A stretch of DNA of 6,579 bases from an uncultured Oscillospiraceae bacterium. Its GTDB lineage: Bacteria > Bacillota > Clostridia > Oscillospirales > Oscillospiraceae. The notes under the pieces were generated by a model. That model made no database searches and was not told where the DNA came from. It saw only the letters and a list, made by a program, of their open reading frames with translations. The stretch is from positions 1-6,579 of the forward strand of contig CAAFEV010000287.1 of NCBI GenBank assembly GCA_900762005.1, given 5' to 3'. This document shows positions 1 to 6,471 of the stretch, piece by piece. Position 1 is the stretch's first letter. The number at the start of each line of letters is the position of its first letter. Position numbers and translations under genes: made by a program.

Positions 1-1
1 A

Positions 2-64
2 CTGTTTGGAGTCTGCGATGCCTACGCCAAAAGCCTGAGTGAGAAATTGAATACAATGGAATAG
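2..64 (+). CDS. C-terminal end of an unrecognised upstream protein (partial)
   Basis: The frame starting at base 2 is open from the window edge and ends at TAG (62-64). It gives about 20 residues, beginning LFGVCDAYAK and ending NTME, with a mixed helical look. The ribosome binding site of the next gene (AGGAGA, 63-68) overlaps this stop codon, as is typical inside an operon, so this is probably the tail of the preceding operon gene. The other two forward frames give less protein-like readings. Twenty residues are too few to assign a family. I considered carbamate kinase and a DUF2877 protein because of the FdrA context, but the tail does not recognisably match either. Confidence 0.5.
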   Translation: MFGVCDAYAKSLSEKLNTME

Positions 65-68
65 GAGA
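63..68 (+). promoter_or_regulatory. Ribosome binding site of the BtpA-family gene
   Basis: AGGAGA lies 8 bases before the ATG at 77 and overlaps the stop codon of the upstream reading frame. A second ATG follows directly at 80, so the first residue is ambiguous by one codon. No promoter-like element is visible in the 76 leading bases, which agrees with read-through from an upstream gene. Confidence 0.6.
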
Positions 69-76
69 ACAACATA

Positions 77-880
77 ATGATGGAATGTTTGTCAGCGAAG
101 AATAAACCGGTCATCGGTATGGCAGAGCCAATGGCGTTGCCGGGAAGCTATTTATATGACGGCACGGACTTCGGGGTAATTACAGATAAGCTGCTGCGCG
201 AGGTGGAGGAATACGCGAAAAATAATTTTGATGCAATCATTCTGCAAAACATGCACGATACCCCCATCCGACAGCAATCAAGCTTTTCAGCAGTGGCGCA
301 TATGACGCTTCTTTCGGAAGCAGTACGGCGTGAGTTCCCTCGGATGGTGCAGGGAATTCTTATCAACTGGGACGGCTGCGCTTCGCTTGCTGTGGCGATG
401 GCGGCAAAAGCGGACTTCATCCGCGTTGAGCATTGCTATGTAGGCGCAGAGGTGACGACAAGCGGTATTATTAACGCGCAGTGTCCGGAAATTTTGCAGA
501 TGAAACGGCTTATGGGCGCAAATATTCCCGTTACTGCGGATATCTATGAGCCGCATGCGATGCCGGTTTGTCCGAGGCCCATTGAAAGCATGGTGTTTTC
601 CGCGATTACGCAGGCGCATGTTGACGCGCTGTTTTTAAGTGCGGGAACAGCAGATGAGACAATTGAAATGGGGAAACGCGCGCGCAAAACGGCTGTGGGC
701 GACCGGGCTGTGCCGCTCTACGCCGGCGGCGGAACGAATGACGAGAATATTTATTCCATTCTTCAAGTGTTTGACGGGGTATGCATCGGGCATTGGATTC
801 GGAACGGTTATCTCGGCAATCCCATTAATCCGGAAAAGCTGAAACGGTATATGGCAGAGGTAGAGCGGGCGAGGCAATGA
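77..880 (+). CDS. BtpA/SgcQ-family TIM-barrel protein
   Basis: This 267-residue protein has the usual length of the BtpA family. That family is named for a cyanobacterial photosystem I biogenesis factor and includes E. coli SgcQ; its enzymatic role in heterotrophs is not established. Family landmarks are present in order: the N-terminal strand PVIGMAEPMALPGS (residues 11-24, matching the usual VIGMIHLxPLPGSP), FDAIILQNMHDTP, the core segment from I96 through ADFIRVEH, and EVTTSG where relatives often have VVTDQG. They are followed by the YAGGGTNDEN phosphate-loop-like turn (215-224) and the NPINPEKLKRYM tail typical of the family's PVDPERVRRF ending. It has no signal peptide or membrane segment, so it is cytoplasmic. 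It overlaps the next gene, a PfkB kinase, by four bases (ATGA), which implies coupled translation and a shared pathway. A barrel acting on a phosphorylated sugar-like compound is inference. Confidence 0.9.
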   Translation: MMECLSAKNKPVIGMAEPMALPGSYLYDGTDFGVITDKLLREVEEYAKNNFDAIILQNMHDTPIRQQSSFSAVAHMTLLSEAVRREFPRMVQGILINWDGCASLAVAMAAKADFIRVEHCYVGAEVTTSGIINAQCPEILQMKRLMGANIPVTADIYEPHAMPVCPRPIESMVFSAITQAHVDALFLSAGTADETIEMGKRARKTAVGDRAVPLYAGGGTNDENIYSILQVFDGVCIGHWIRNGYLGNPINPEKLKRYMAEVERARQ

Positions 881-1851
881 ACATGGAATGCGAAGAATTT
901 GACATCCTCGGAATCGGCGATGCGGATTTGGATATTATGATTCAGGTGCCGCATTTTCCGGCGCATGACGAAAAAGTCAAGGGCGTTATCGTAGATCAGT
1001 GCCCGGGAGGCATCGTCAGCAACTTTCTGTGCGCTGCCTCCCGCTTCGGAGCCGCCTGCGCCGCCGTTGTCCGTGTGGGGGACGACGAGCGCGGCAGGCT
1101 GGCACTTGACGATCTGCGCAGGCATGGCGTGGATGTAAGCCACAGCCTATGCTATCCGGACAGCCGTACCTATTTTACGGTCAGCTGTATTGATGCAAGC
1201 GGTGAAAAAAGTATGCTGGTTTGCATGGATGGCTCTACCCAGCCGGAGCTGGCGGATATCCCCATGCCGTTTTTGCAGCGCACAAGGTATGTGCATATGA
1301 TTGGCACCTATGCCGAGCTGGTGCTTGCGGTTGCAAAGGAGAAAGAAAAATACGGCTTCTGCGTCTCTCTGGACATTGAGCGTCAGGAGCGGGCACTTTC
1401 CGAGCAGCAGGTCAGGCAGATATGCGCTTTCACCGATATTGCCTTTCCGAACGAACAGGGGCTGCGATATTTCACAGGAAAAAATGAGGTGGAGGAGGGT
1501 GCTGCGTGGATGCGAGAGCAGGGCTGCGGGGTTGTTGTGGCAACACTCGGCGCGAAGGGTGTTTATGTATGTGCGCCGGAGGAGTCGTTTTACCTTCCGG
1601 CTTTTCAGGTGGAGGTAAAGGACACCACGGGCGCGGGAGATACCTTTAACGCCTGCTTTCTTGCCTCACGCGTCAAGGGCTATTCCCTGCGCGATTGCGC
1701 CCTTTTGGCAACTGCGGCGGCAGCACTGCAAATTCAGAGTGTGGGTGCCAGAAAAAGTATGCCGGACGAGGTAGCCGCAAGGTATTTTCTTAAGGACAGG
1801 GGTATTCTGACAGAGGGCGAAGAGCATGCCTCCCGCTGTCCGCACTGCTGA
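877..1851 (+). CDS. PfkB/ribokinase-family carbohydrate or nucleoside kinase
   Basis: The protein has 324 residues from ATG 877, near the family's usual 300-330. The N-terminal strand DILGIGDADLDIM is followed by the substrate-binding Gly-Gly region PGGIVSN (43-49) and the RVGDDERGR loop. Near the C-terminus lies PfkB signature 2, DTTGAGDTF (249-257), with the anion hole and catalytic base D255. These features predict ATP-dependent phosphorylation of a sugar, nucleoside or similar hydroxyl compound in the cytoplasm; the substrate is not readable. ATG 877 overlaps the preceding stop. ATG 883 sits 8 bases after GAGG (871-874) and may be the real start, shortening the protein by two residues. 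Odd points: the family NxxE motif reads N192-E-Q-G195, so its Glu is missing, and the protein ends in a CPHC tail. Pairing with BtpA suggests shared handling of one substrate. Pseudouridine-, ribo- or fructo-type kinases are all possible. Confidence 0.9.
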   Translation: MNMECEEFDILGIGDADLDIMIQVPHFPAHDEKVKGVIVDQCPGGIVSNFLCAASRFGAACAAVVRVGDDERGRLALDDLRRHGVDVSHSLCYPDSRTYFTVSCIDASGEKSMLVCMDGSTQPELADIPMPFLQRTRYVHMIGTYAELVLAVAKEKEKYGFCVSLDIERQERALSEQQVRQICAFTDIAFPNEQGLRYFTGKNEVEEGAAWMREQGCGVVVATLGAKGVYVCAPEESFYLPAFQVEVKDTTGAGDTFNACFLASRVKGYSLRDCALLATAAAALQIQSVGARKSMPDEVAARYFLKDRGILTEGEEHASRCPHC

Positions 1852-1904
1852 GAACGGCACTGCTCCGCAACGGCGTAATGCGGCAAGCGCACAATTGGTA
1901 CAAC

Positions 1905-1912
1905 AAGGAGGG
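1905..1912 (+). promoter_or_regulatory. Strong Shine-Dalgarno that fixes the fdrA start
   Basis: AAGGAGGG lies six bases before the ATG at 1919. The reading frame is open further upstream, to an ATG at 1826 inside the kinase gene. The residues encoded between 1826 and 1918 are low-complexity and unlike FdrA, while similarity to FdrA begins just after 1919. This site therefore decides the start. It is the strongest ribosome binding site in the window. Confidence 0.85.
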
Positions 1913-1918
1913 ACACCG

Positions 1919-3442
1919 ATGTTTTCTTACAGTGAGATACGAAAAAACACATATTATGATTCTGTGACGCTTATGCTGATATCCGGCAAGCTGGAAAAGC
2001 TTCGCAATGTCAGTCAGGCGGCAGCGATGATGGGAACGGAGCACAATAAGCTTCTCATGCTTCGCGCGGGCATTCTTGACGGGCAGAAAGCGCGGGGCTG
2101 CGATGCAAATGATCTTGTAATCGGCATTTCAGGAACGACACAGCAGGCAGTGGAAGAAGCAAAAGAGCTTTTACAGACATTTTTTGAAGAGAAGAATACA
2201 AAGGCGGACTGCGATGAAGCGCAGCCCGTAAAATCCATTGAGGAGGCGGCGCAGAGACTGCATGGCGCGAATGTTTGCATCGTGTCGCTGCCGGGCAAAT
2301 ACGCGAAGCGTCAAGCGATGAAGGCACTGCGCGAACAAATGCACGTGCTGCTGTTCAGCGACAATGTGACCGTGCAGGAGGAGCAGGCACTGAAAAGCTA
2401 TGCCCGGCAGCAGGGCTTGCTGATGATGGGGCCTGACTGCGGAACGGCGATTATTAACGGTGTTGCCCTTGGCTTTGCAAATGTCGTCCGCCGCGGTCAT
2501 GTCGGTATTGTTGCAGCAGCGGGGACGGGCTTGCAGGAGGCAACCGTCCTTGTTGAGCGCTGCGGCGCGGGTATCTCCCAGGCGATTGGAACGGGCGGCC
2601 GTGATGTGCGGGAGGAAATCGGCGGCAGTACGATGCTGCTTGCGCTTAGGGCGCTTGAGGCGGATGAAAATACGCATGTTATCGGAATCATCGCCAAGCC
2701 CCCCGCGCCGTCCGTGCTTGAAAAAATCAAGCTTGCGGTTCGTGACTTTTCCAAACCGGTTGTCTGCTGCTTCTGCGGGGCGGCGGAGGGCTTGCTGGCA
2801 GATACGAATATGCTTACAGCCGATACCATTGAAGAGGCGGCGGCGCGTATGGCTGCGCTCGGCGGCGGAAACGCTTTGCCTATGCCGCGAAAAATCGAAA
2901 ATCAGGTAGAACAAATCACCTTGCCGCCCGGACGGCGTTATGTAAGGGGCCTTTATTCGGGCGGCACCCTCTGCTACGAGGCAATGCATATTCTGCAAAA
3001 GAGGCTGGGGCAAATTCATTCCAATATCGTCAGCGAAAAGGCGCAGCTTCTGCACGATGCGGAGCAAAGCCTCGGGCATACGCTTGTGGATATGGGCGAC
3101 GACTATTTTACGGACGGCATGCCGCACCCGATGATTGATATGCGGCTGCGCACCGAGCGGATTTTGAAGGAGGCGGCAGACCCCGAAACAGCGGTCATTT
3201 TGCTGGATTGCGTGCTGGGCTACGGCTGCCATCAGAATCCGGCCGGAGCACTGACCGAGGCAATTCAGCAGGCGCGGCGGCAAACGCCCGGTGCTGTCTA
3301 TGTGGCTTCTGTCTGCGGCACAGATTGCGATATACAAAACCGGAGTGCTCAGGTAGAGATTTTCCGTCAGGCGGGCGTCATTGTTGCCGAAAGCAATGCA
3401 ATGGCTGCGGCACTTACGGCGCAAATTGTGCAAAAGCAGTGA
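1919..3442 (+). CDS. fdrA: FdrA family protein (acyl-CoA synthetase/succinyl-CoA synthetase-like; oxamate carbamoyltransferase subunit homologue)
   Basis: This is a 507-residue protein from ATG 1919. It closely follows E. coli FdrA (AllF) as I recall that sequence: YYDSVTLMLISGKL (12-25), AAMMGTEHNK (35-44), LFSDNVT (145-151), MGPDCGT (170-176), AGTGLQE (201-207) and GTGGRD (224-229). Beyond these come DMGDDYFTDGMPHPMID (391-407) and the LLDCVLGYG strand near 428. The architecture is that of the NDP-forming succinyl-CoA synthetase alpha/beta group with CoA- or phosphate-binding glycine loops. In E. coli, FdrA with YlbE and YlbF is reported as oxamate carbamoyltransferase, splitting oxalurate with phosphate into oxamate and carbamoyl phosphate. 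The same reaction here is inference. The protein is about 50 residues shorter than E. coli FdrA (about 555), and the missing C-terminal segment appears at the start of the next gene product. A DUF1116 partner follows 15 bases downstream. Confidence 0.92.
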   Translation: MFSYSEIRKNTYYDSVTLMLISGKLEKLRNVSQAAAMMGTEHNKLLMLRAGILDGQKARGCDANDLVIGISGTTQQAVEEAKELLQTFFEEKNTKADCDEAQPVKSIEEAAQRLHGANVCIVSLPGKYAKRQAMKALREQMHVLLFSDNVTVQEEQALKSYARQQGLLMMGPDCGTAIINGVALGFANVVRRGHVGIVAAAGTGLQEATVLVERCGAGISQAIGTGGRDVREEIGGSTMLLALRALEADENTHVIGIIAKPPAPSVLEKIKLAVRDFSKPVVCCFCGAAEGLLADTNMLTADTIEEAAARMAALGGGNALPMPRKIENQVEQITLPPGRRYVRGLYSGGTLCYEAMHILQKRLGQIHSNIVSEKAQLLHDAEQSLGHTLVDMGDDYFTDGMPHPMIDMRLRTERILKEAADPETAVILLDCVLGYGCHQNPAGALTEAIQQARRQTPGAVYVASVCGTDCDIQNRSAQVEIFRQAGVIVAESNAMAAALTAQIVQKQ

Positions 3443-3444
3443 AA

Positions 3445-3450
3445 AGGGGG
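3445..3450 (+). promoter_or_regulatory. Ribosome binding site of the DUF1116 gene
   Basis: AGGGGG lies seven bases before ATG 3458, directly after the fdrA stop. It supports the start at 3458 over the in-frame ATG at 3464. Confidence 0.6.
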
Positions 3451-3457
3451 AATCCGC

Positions 3458-4870
3458 ATGAAAATGAACGAATTATTTTCTTCTGAAATAAAGATTGTCA
3501 ACATCGGTCTGAAGGTGTTTTATGAGGCGGCGGTGCAGCAGCGGCAAAAAGCGTGCCATGTTGAATGGATGCCTCCGGCGGATTTTGAGACGTATCAAAT
3601 TTTGGATCAGCTTGACGATGAAAAAATTGATGCGGCAAACAAAGAGGCACTCCGGCGGATTAACGCGGCGGAGCCGGTTTGGTTTGATGTTGTCCGCGCC
3701 GGTGATGTTATTGCGGAGCTGGATGACTTTACCGTCAGCCATGCCGGTCCGGAGCTGGCATGGGAGGAAATGTGCGGACCCTTAAAGGGAGCCGTGCTGG
3801 GAGCGGCTGTTTATGAGGGCATGGCAAAAACGCTGGCTGAGGCGGAGCACTTGGCAGAGCAGGGGAAAATTCACTTTCTTTCCAATCATGCCATCGGCTG
3901 CGTCGGTCCCATGACGGGAATGATTACAAGGTCGATGCCGCTGATTGCAGTCAAAAACAAGGCGTTTGGGAATGTTGCTTACAGTACCTTTAACGAGGGA
4001 ATCGGCAAGGTGCTGCGCTTCGGTGCAAACGGTCCTGAGGTGATAGAGCGCTTAAAGTGGTTGGAGACAGTTCTGGCTCCCGCAATGAAACAGGTGCTTG
4101 CGCTCTCCGGCCCGATCTCCTTAAAGGTCATCATTGCAAAGGCACTGACCATGGGGGACGAAATGCACCAGCGCAACATTGCGGCATCTGCGCTGCTGGC
4201 ACGAACGCTGATGCCCTTCCTTGTCCGGCTTGACCTTCCGAAAGCTGCGCTGGAAAGAACCGTCTCTTTCCTGAGCGGAAATGAGCAGCTGTTCCTGAAC
4301 TTTGCCATGGCAGCGGGGAAGGCGACCATGGATCCGATCAAGAATATCCCGCATTGCAGCGTTGTCAGCGCAATGAGCCGCAACGGAACGAATTTCGGCA
4401 TCAAGGTCAGTGCCTTGGGTGAAGAATGGTTTGAAGCACCGGTGCTCCGGCCGCAGGGGCTGTACTTTCCGGGCTTTACGGAAAAGGACGCAAACCCGGA
4501 TATCGGCGACAGTGCGATCTGTGAGGCTTTTGGCATCGGCGGTGTGGCAATGGGCTCTGCACCTGCGGTTGTGCGCTTTGTCGGCGCGGCGTCGGTTGCG
4601 CAGGCATACCAATACTCGCGTGATATGCTGACCGTCACCGTCGGTCAGAGCAAAACCTATCTGATGCCGTCAATGGATTTTACCGGAACAGGCACCGGCT
4701 TTGATATCCGGCGCGTTGCGGAAACCGGGACGCTGCCGGTCATTAACACCGGTATGGCGCATAAAGAGCCGGGAATCGGGCAGGTAGGTGCCGGAATCGT
4801 CCGTGCGCCGATGCTTTGCTTTCTAAAAGCACTGAAGGCGTTCGCGGCGCAGCAGGTAAGCGAGCCGTGA
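3458..4870 (+). CDS. DUF1116 family protein (YlbE/YahG/AllG-like), FdrA partner
   Basis: This 470-residue protein matches E. coli YlbE (AllG) in sequence as I recall it. Conserved blocks are HAGPxxxWEEMCGP (95-108), NHAIGCVGPMTGMIT (143-157), FNEGIGKVLRFGA (178-190) and MGDEMHQRNIAASALL (from 232). DIGDSAICEAFGIGG (from 348) and INTGMAHKEPGIGQ (429-442), then VGAG and VRAP, complete the set. In E. coli this family is reported as a subunit of oxamate carbamoyltransferase with FdrA; direct adjacency to fdrA supports the same partnership here. At 470 residues it is about 50 longer than E. coli YlbE (about 419). The extra N-terminal part (KIVNIGLKVFYEA, residues 12-24, then VEWMPPA) resembles the C-terminal end of E. 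coli FdrA (VINIGLR, then YQWSPVA). It is soluble, with no signal peptide. The stop overlaps the GTG start of the permease. The precise substrate is unknown. Confidence 0.92.
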   Translation: MKMNELFSSEIKIVNIGLKVFYEAAVQQRQKACHVEWMPPADFETYQILDQLDDEKIDAANKEALRRINAAEPVWFDVVRAGDVIAELDDFTVSHAGPELAWEEMCGPLKGAVLGAAVYEGMAKTLAEAEHLAEQGKIHFLSNHAIGCVGPMTGMITRSMPLIAVKNKAFGNVAYSTFNEGIGKVLRFGANGPEVIERLKWLETVLAPAMKQVLALSGPISLKVIIAKALTMGDEMHQRNIAASALLARTLMPFLVRLDLPKAALERTVSFLSGNEQLFLNFAMAAGKATMDPIKNIPHCSVVSAMSRNGTNFGIKVSALGEEWFEAPVLRPQGLYFPGFTEKDANPDIGDSAICEAFGIGGVAMGSAPAVVRFVGAASVAQAYQYSRDMLTVTVGQSKTYLMPSMDFTGTGTGFDIRRVAETGTLPVINTGMAHKEPGIGQVGAGIVRAPMLCFLKALKAFAAQQVSEP

Positions 4871-6471
4871 GTATACCGCTTAGTGTTCCGATGTGGCTTG
4901 CGGCGGCTCTTCCGATTGCCGCATTGCTGGTGCTCCTGTTGAAATTTAAGTGGAGTGCCGCAAAGGCAACCGTGGCTGGCTTTGGCATTGCGGCTCTGGT
5001 TGCCGTGCTCTTTTACAGAGCCTCGGTGCGGCAAATGGTGCTGGAATGTTTGAAGGGCGGCTGGAATGCAGCGTCAATTCTGCTTGTCATTGTCACCGCG
5101 ATTGCTTTGTATGAGCTGATGGAGGAATCGGGCGCGTTTTCTGTGCTTCGGTGCGCCATACAGCGCGTTACGGGGCACGAGCTGCTTGCGGTTATGCTTG
5201 CCGGTTTTGTGTTCCCCAGCTTTTTGCAGGGAATTACCGGCTTCGGCGTCGCAGTGGCCGTGGGTGCGCCCCTGCTGGTTGGCATCGGTGTCAAGCCGAA
5301 ATGGGCGGTGGTGCTTGTTCTGCTCTGCCATAGCTGGGGAGGCAGCTTCGGAACGCTGGCACTTGCATGGCAGGCACTGCTCACGCAGTCCGGCGTCGGC
5401 GCAGAGGTTGCCTCTCATGCGGCGGTTTATGCCGGCGTTTTTATCTGGGTTGTCAATCTGGTCGGCGCATTGATGCTGTGTTGGTTTTATGGCGGAAAAA
5501 AAGGCTTGAAGGCGGGACTCCCCGCCGCGGCTCTGGTTTCTGCCATTCACGGGGGAGGGGAATTGCTGCTGGCGGGGTCAAATGCGGTTGTTGCATGCTT
5601 TTTACCGGCGTGCGCGGCTTTTTTTGCGGTCTTTTTTCTTGCGAAATGCACACCCTACCGGCGTGGCTGGTGCTGTGAGGAAAGCAGAATTATGGAACGC
5701 TCCGCCGTCGGCGGCGAACAGCCCGCCGGCACGTTATCTCTCCGTCAGGCGATTGCGCCATATGTCATTTTGACCGTAGTTACAGTGCTTTGCCTGCTGG
5801 TTGCACCACTCAGACAATTGCTTTCGCAGTGGAAAATCGGCTTTGCCTTTCCGGAAACTGCAACGGCATACGGCTATGTTACCGCTGCGGAGCCTTGCTT
5901 TTCTCCCTTAACGCCCCTCGCGCACCCGGGCTTTTTTCTCGCACTGACATGCCTGATTTCCTATGCGCTTTTCCGAAAATGCGGAGCACTTGCAAAGGGC
6001 GGTCTGCGCAATAGTATGAAAAGGACGGTCAAAAAGACCGTACCCTCCGCGCTCGCAATTCTCGGTTTTATCTTGACCTCCAAGGTTATGGGCTGCAGCG
6101 GCGAGGTGATTGTCCTTGCGCGCGGGGTCGCCTCGGTGCTCGGAAAGGCTTATGCGCTTGTCACGCCGTTTATCGGCTTGCTTGGCTCTTTTATGACCAG
6201 CAGCAATATGGCGTCCAACATTCTGTTTGCAAAATTTCAGGTTACCATGGCGGAGCTTGTCGGTATCAGCACGGCCGGTGCATTGGGCGCACAGACAGCC
6301 GGGGGTGCAATCGGCAACGCCATCTGCCCCGGGAATCTGGTCCTTGGTACCTCGACCGTGGGACTTGCCGGACAAGAAGGCGATATTCTGAAGACCGTGC
6401 TGCCGATTACGGTGATTACTGCAATTATGTGCGGCATTCTCAATTATCTGCTGGTACTGATCGGCGCGTAA
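4867..6471 (+). CDS. LctP-family permease (lactate/glycolate-type carboxylate transporter)
   Basis: This is a 534-residue, very hydrophobic protein with about 12-14 predicted membrane segments by eye, close to E. coli LldP (551). I chose GTG 4867 because it overlaps the DUF1116 stop as GTGA. An in-frame ATG at 4816 would lie deep in that gene without a ribosome binding site, and ATG 4891 is possible. The site before the GTG is weak (AGGTAAG), so coupled re-initiation is likely. Family landmarks are FLQGITGFG (119-127), corresponding to FLEGAAGFG in LldP, then APLLVGIGVKP, SNMASNILFAKFQ, AQTAGGAIGNAICPGN and GLAGQEGDILK. LctP proteins carry lactate, glycolate and similar 2-hydroxy monocarboxylates by proton symport. 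With FdrA and DUF1116 alongside, oxamate, glyoxylate-derived or carbamoylated acids are candidate cargo, by inference. Gln121 replaces the family Glu, which may mean changed specificity or coupling. Confidence 0.88.
   Translation: MSIPLSVPMWLAAALPIAALLVLLLKFKWSAAKATVAGFGIAALVAVLFYRASVRQMVLECLKGGWNAASILLVIVTAIALYELMEESGAFSVLRCAIQRVTGHELLAVMLAGFVFPSFLQGITGFGVAVAVGAPLLVGIGVKPKWAVVLVLLCHSWGGSFGTLALAWQALLTQSGVGAEVASHAAVYAGVFIWVVNLVGALMLCWFYGGKKGLKAGLPAAALVSAIHGGGELLLAGSNAVVACFLPACAAFFAVFFLAKCTPYRRGWCCEESRIMERSAVGGEQPAGTLSLRQAIAPYVILTVVTVLCLLVAPLRQLLSQWKIGFAFPETATAYGYVTAAEPCFSPLTPLAHPGFFLALTCLISYALFRKCGALAKGGLRNSMKRTVKKTVPSALAILGFILTSKVMGCSGEVIVLARGVASVLGKAYALVTPFIGLLGSFMTSSNMASNILFAKFQVTMAELVGISTAGALGAQTAGGAIGNAICPGNLVLGTSTVGLAGQEGDILKTVLPITVITAIMCGILNYLLVLIGA

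Noticed and set aside
1826..1918. N-terminal extension of FdrA from an upstream ATG
   Set aside because: The extra 31 residues overlap the kinase gene, resemble nothing in FdrA, and the strong AAGGAGGG site points to ATG 1919.
2171..3433. 420-codon open frame on the minus strand opposite fdrA
   Set aside because: It lies wholly antisense to a clearly recognised FdrA, its translation is rich in Arg, His and Cys without family motifs, and it is best explained by codon bias of the real gene.
3979..4638. 219-codon and 163-codon minus-strand frames opposite the DUF1116 gene
   Set aside because: Both are shadows of a strongly conserved plus-strand protein, with no recognisable domain.
4628..4648. 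7-bp inverted repeat CTGACCG/CGGTCAG with a 7-base loop
   Set aside because: It lies within conserved DUF1116 coding sequence with no T-run or operator context; chance is the simplest explanation.
4816..4866. Earlier ATG start for the permease
   Set aside because: It would overlap the DUF1116 gene by over 50 bases, add polar residues atypical of LctP N-termini, and has no ribosome binding site; GTG 4867 with the GTGA overlap fits better.
6025..6041. Perfect 6-bp hairpin with an AAAAA loop (ACGGTC/GACCGT)
   Set aside because: It is inside the permease gene, encodes a TVKKTV stretch, and has no T-run after it, so it is not a terminator.
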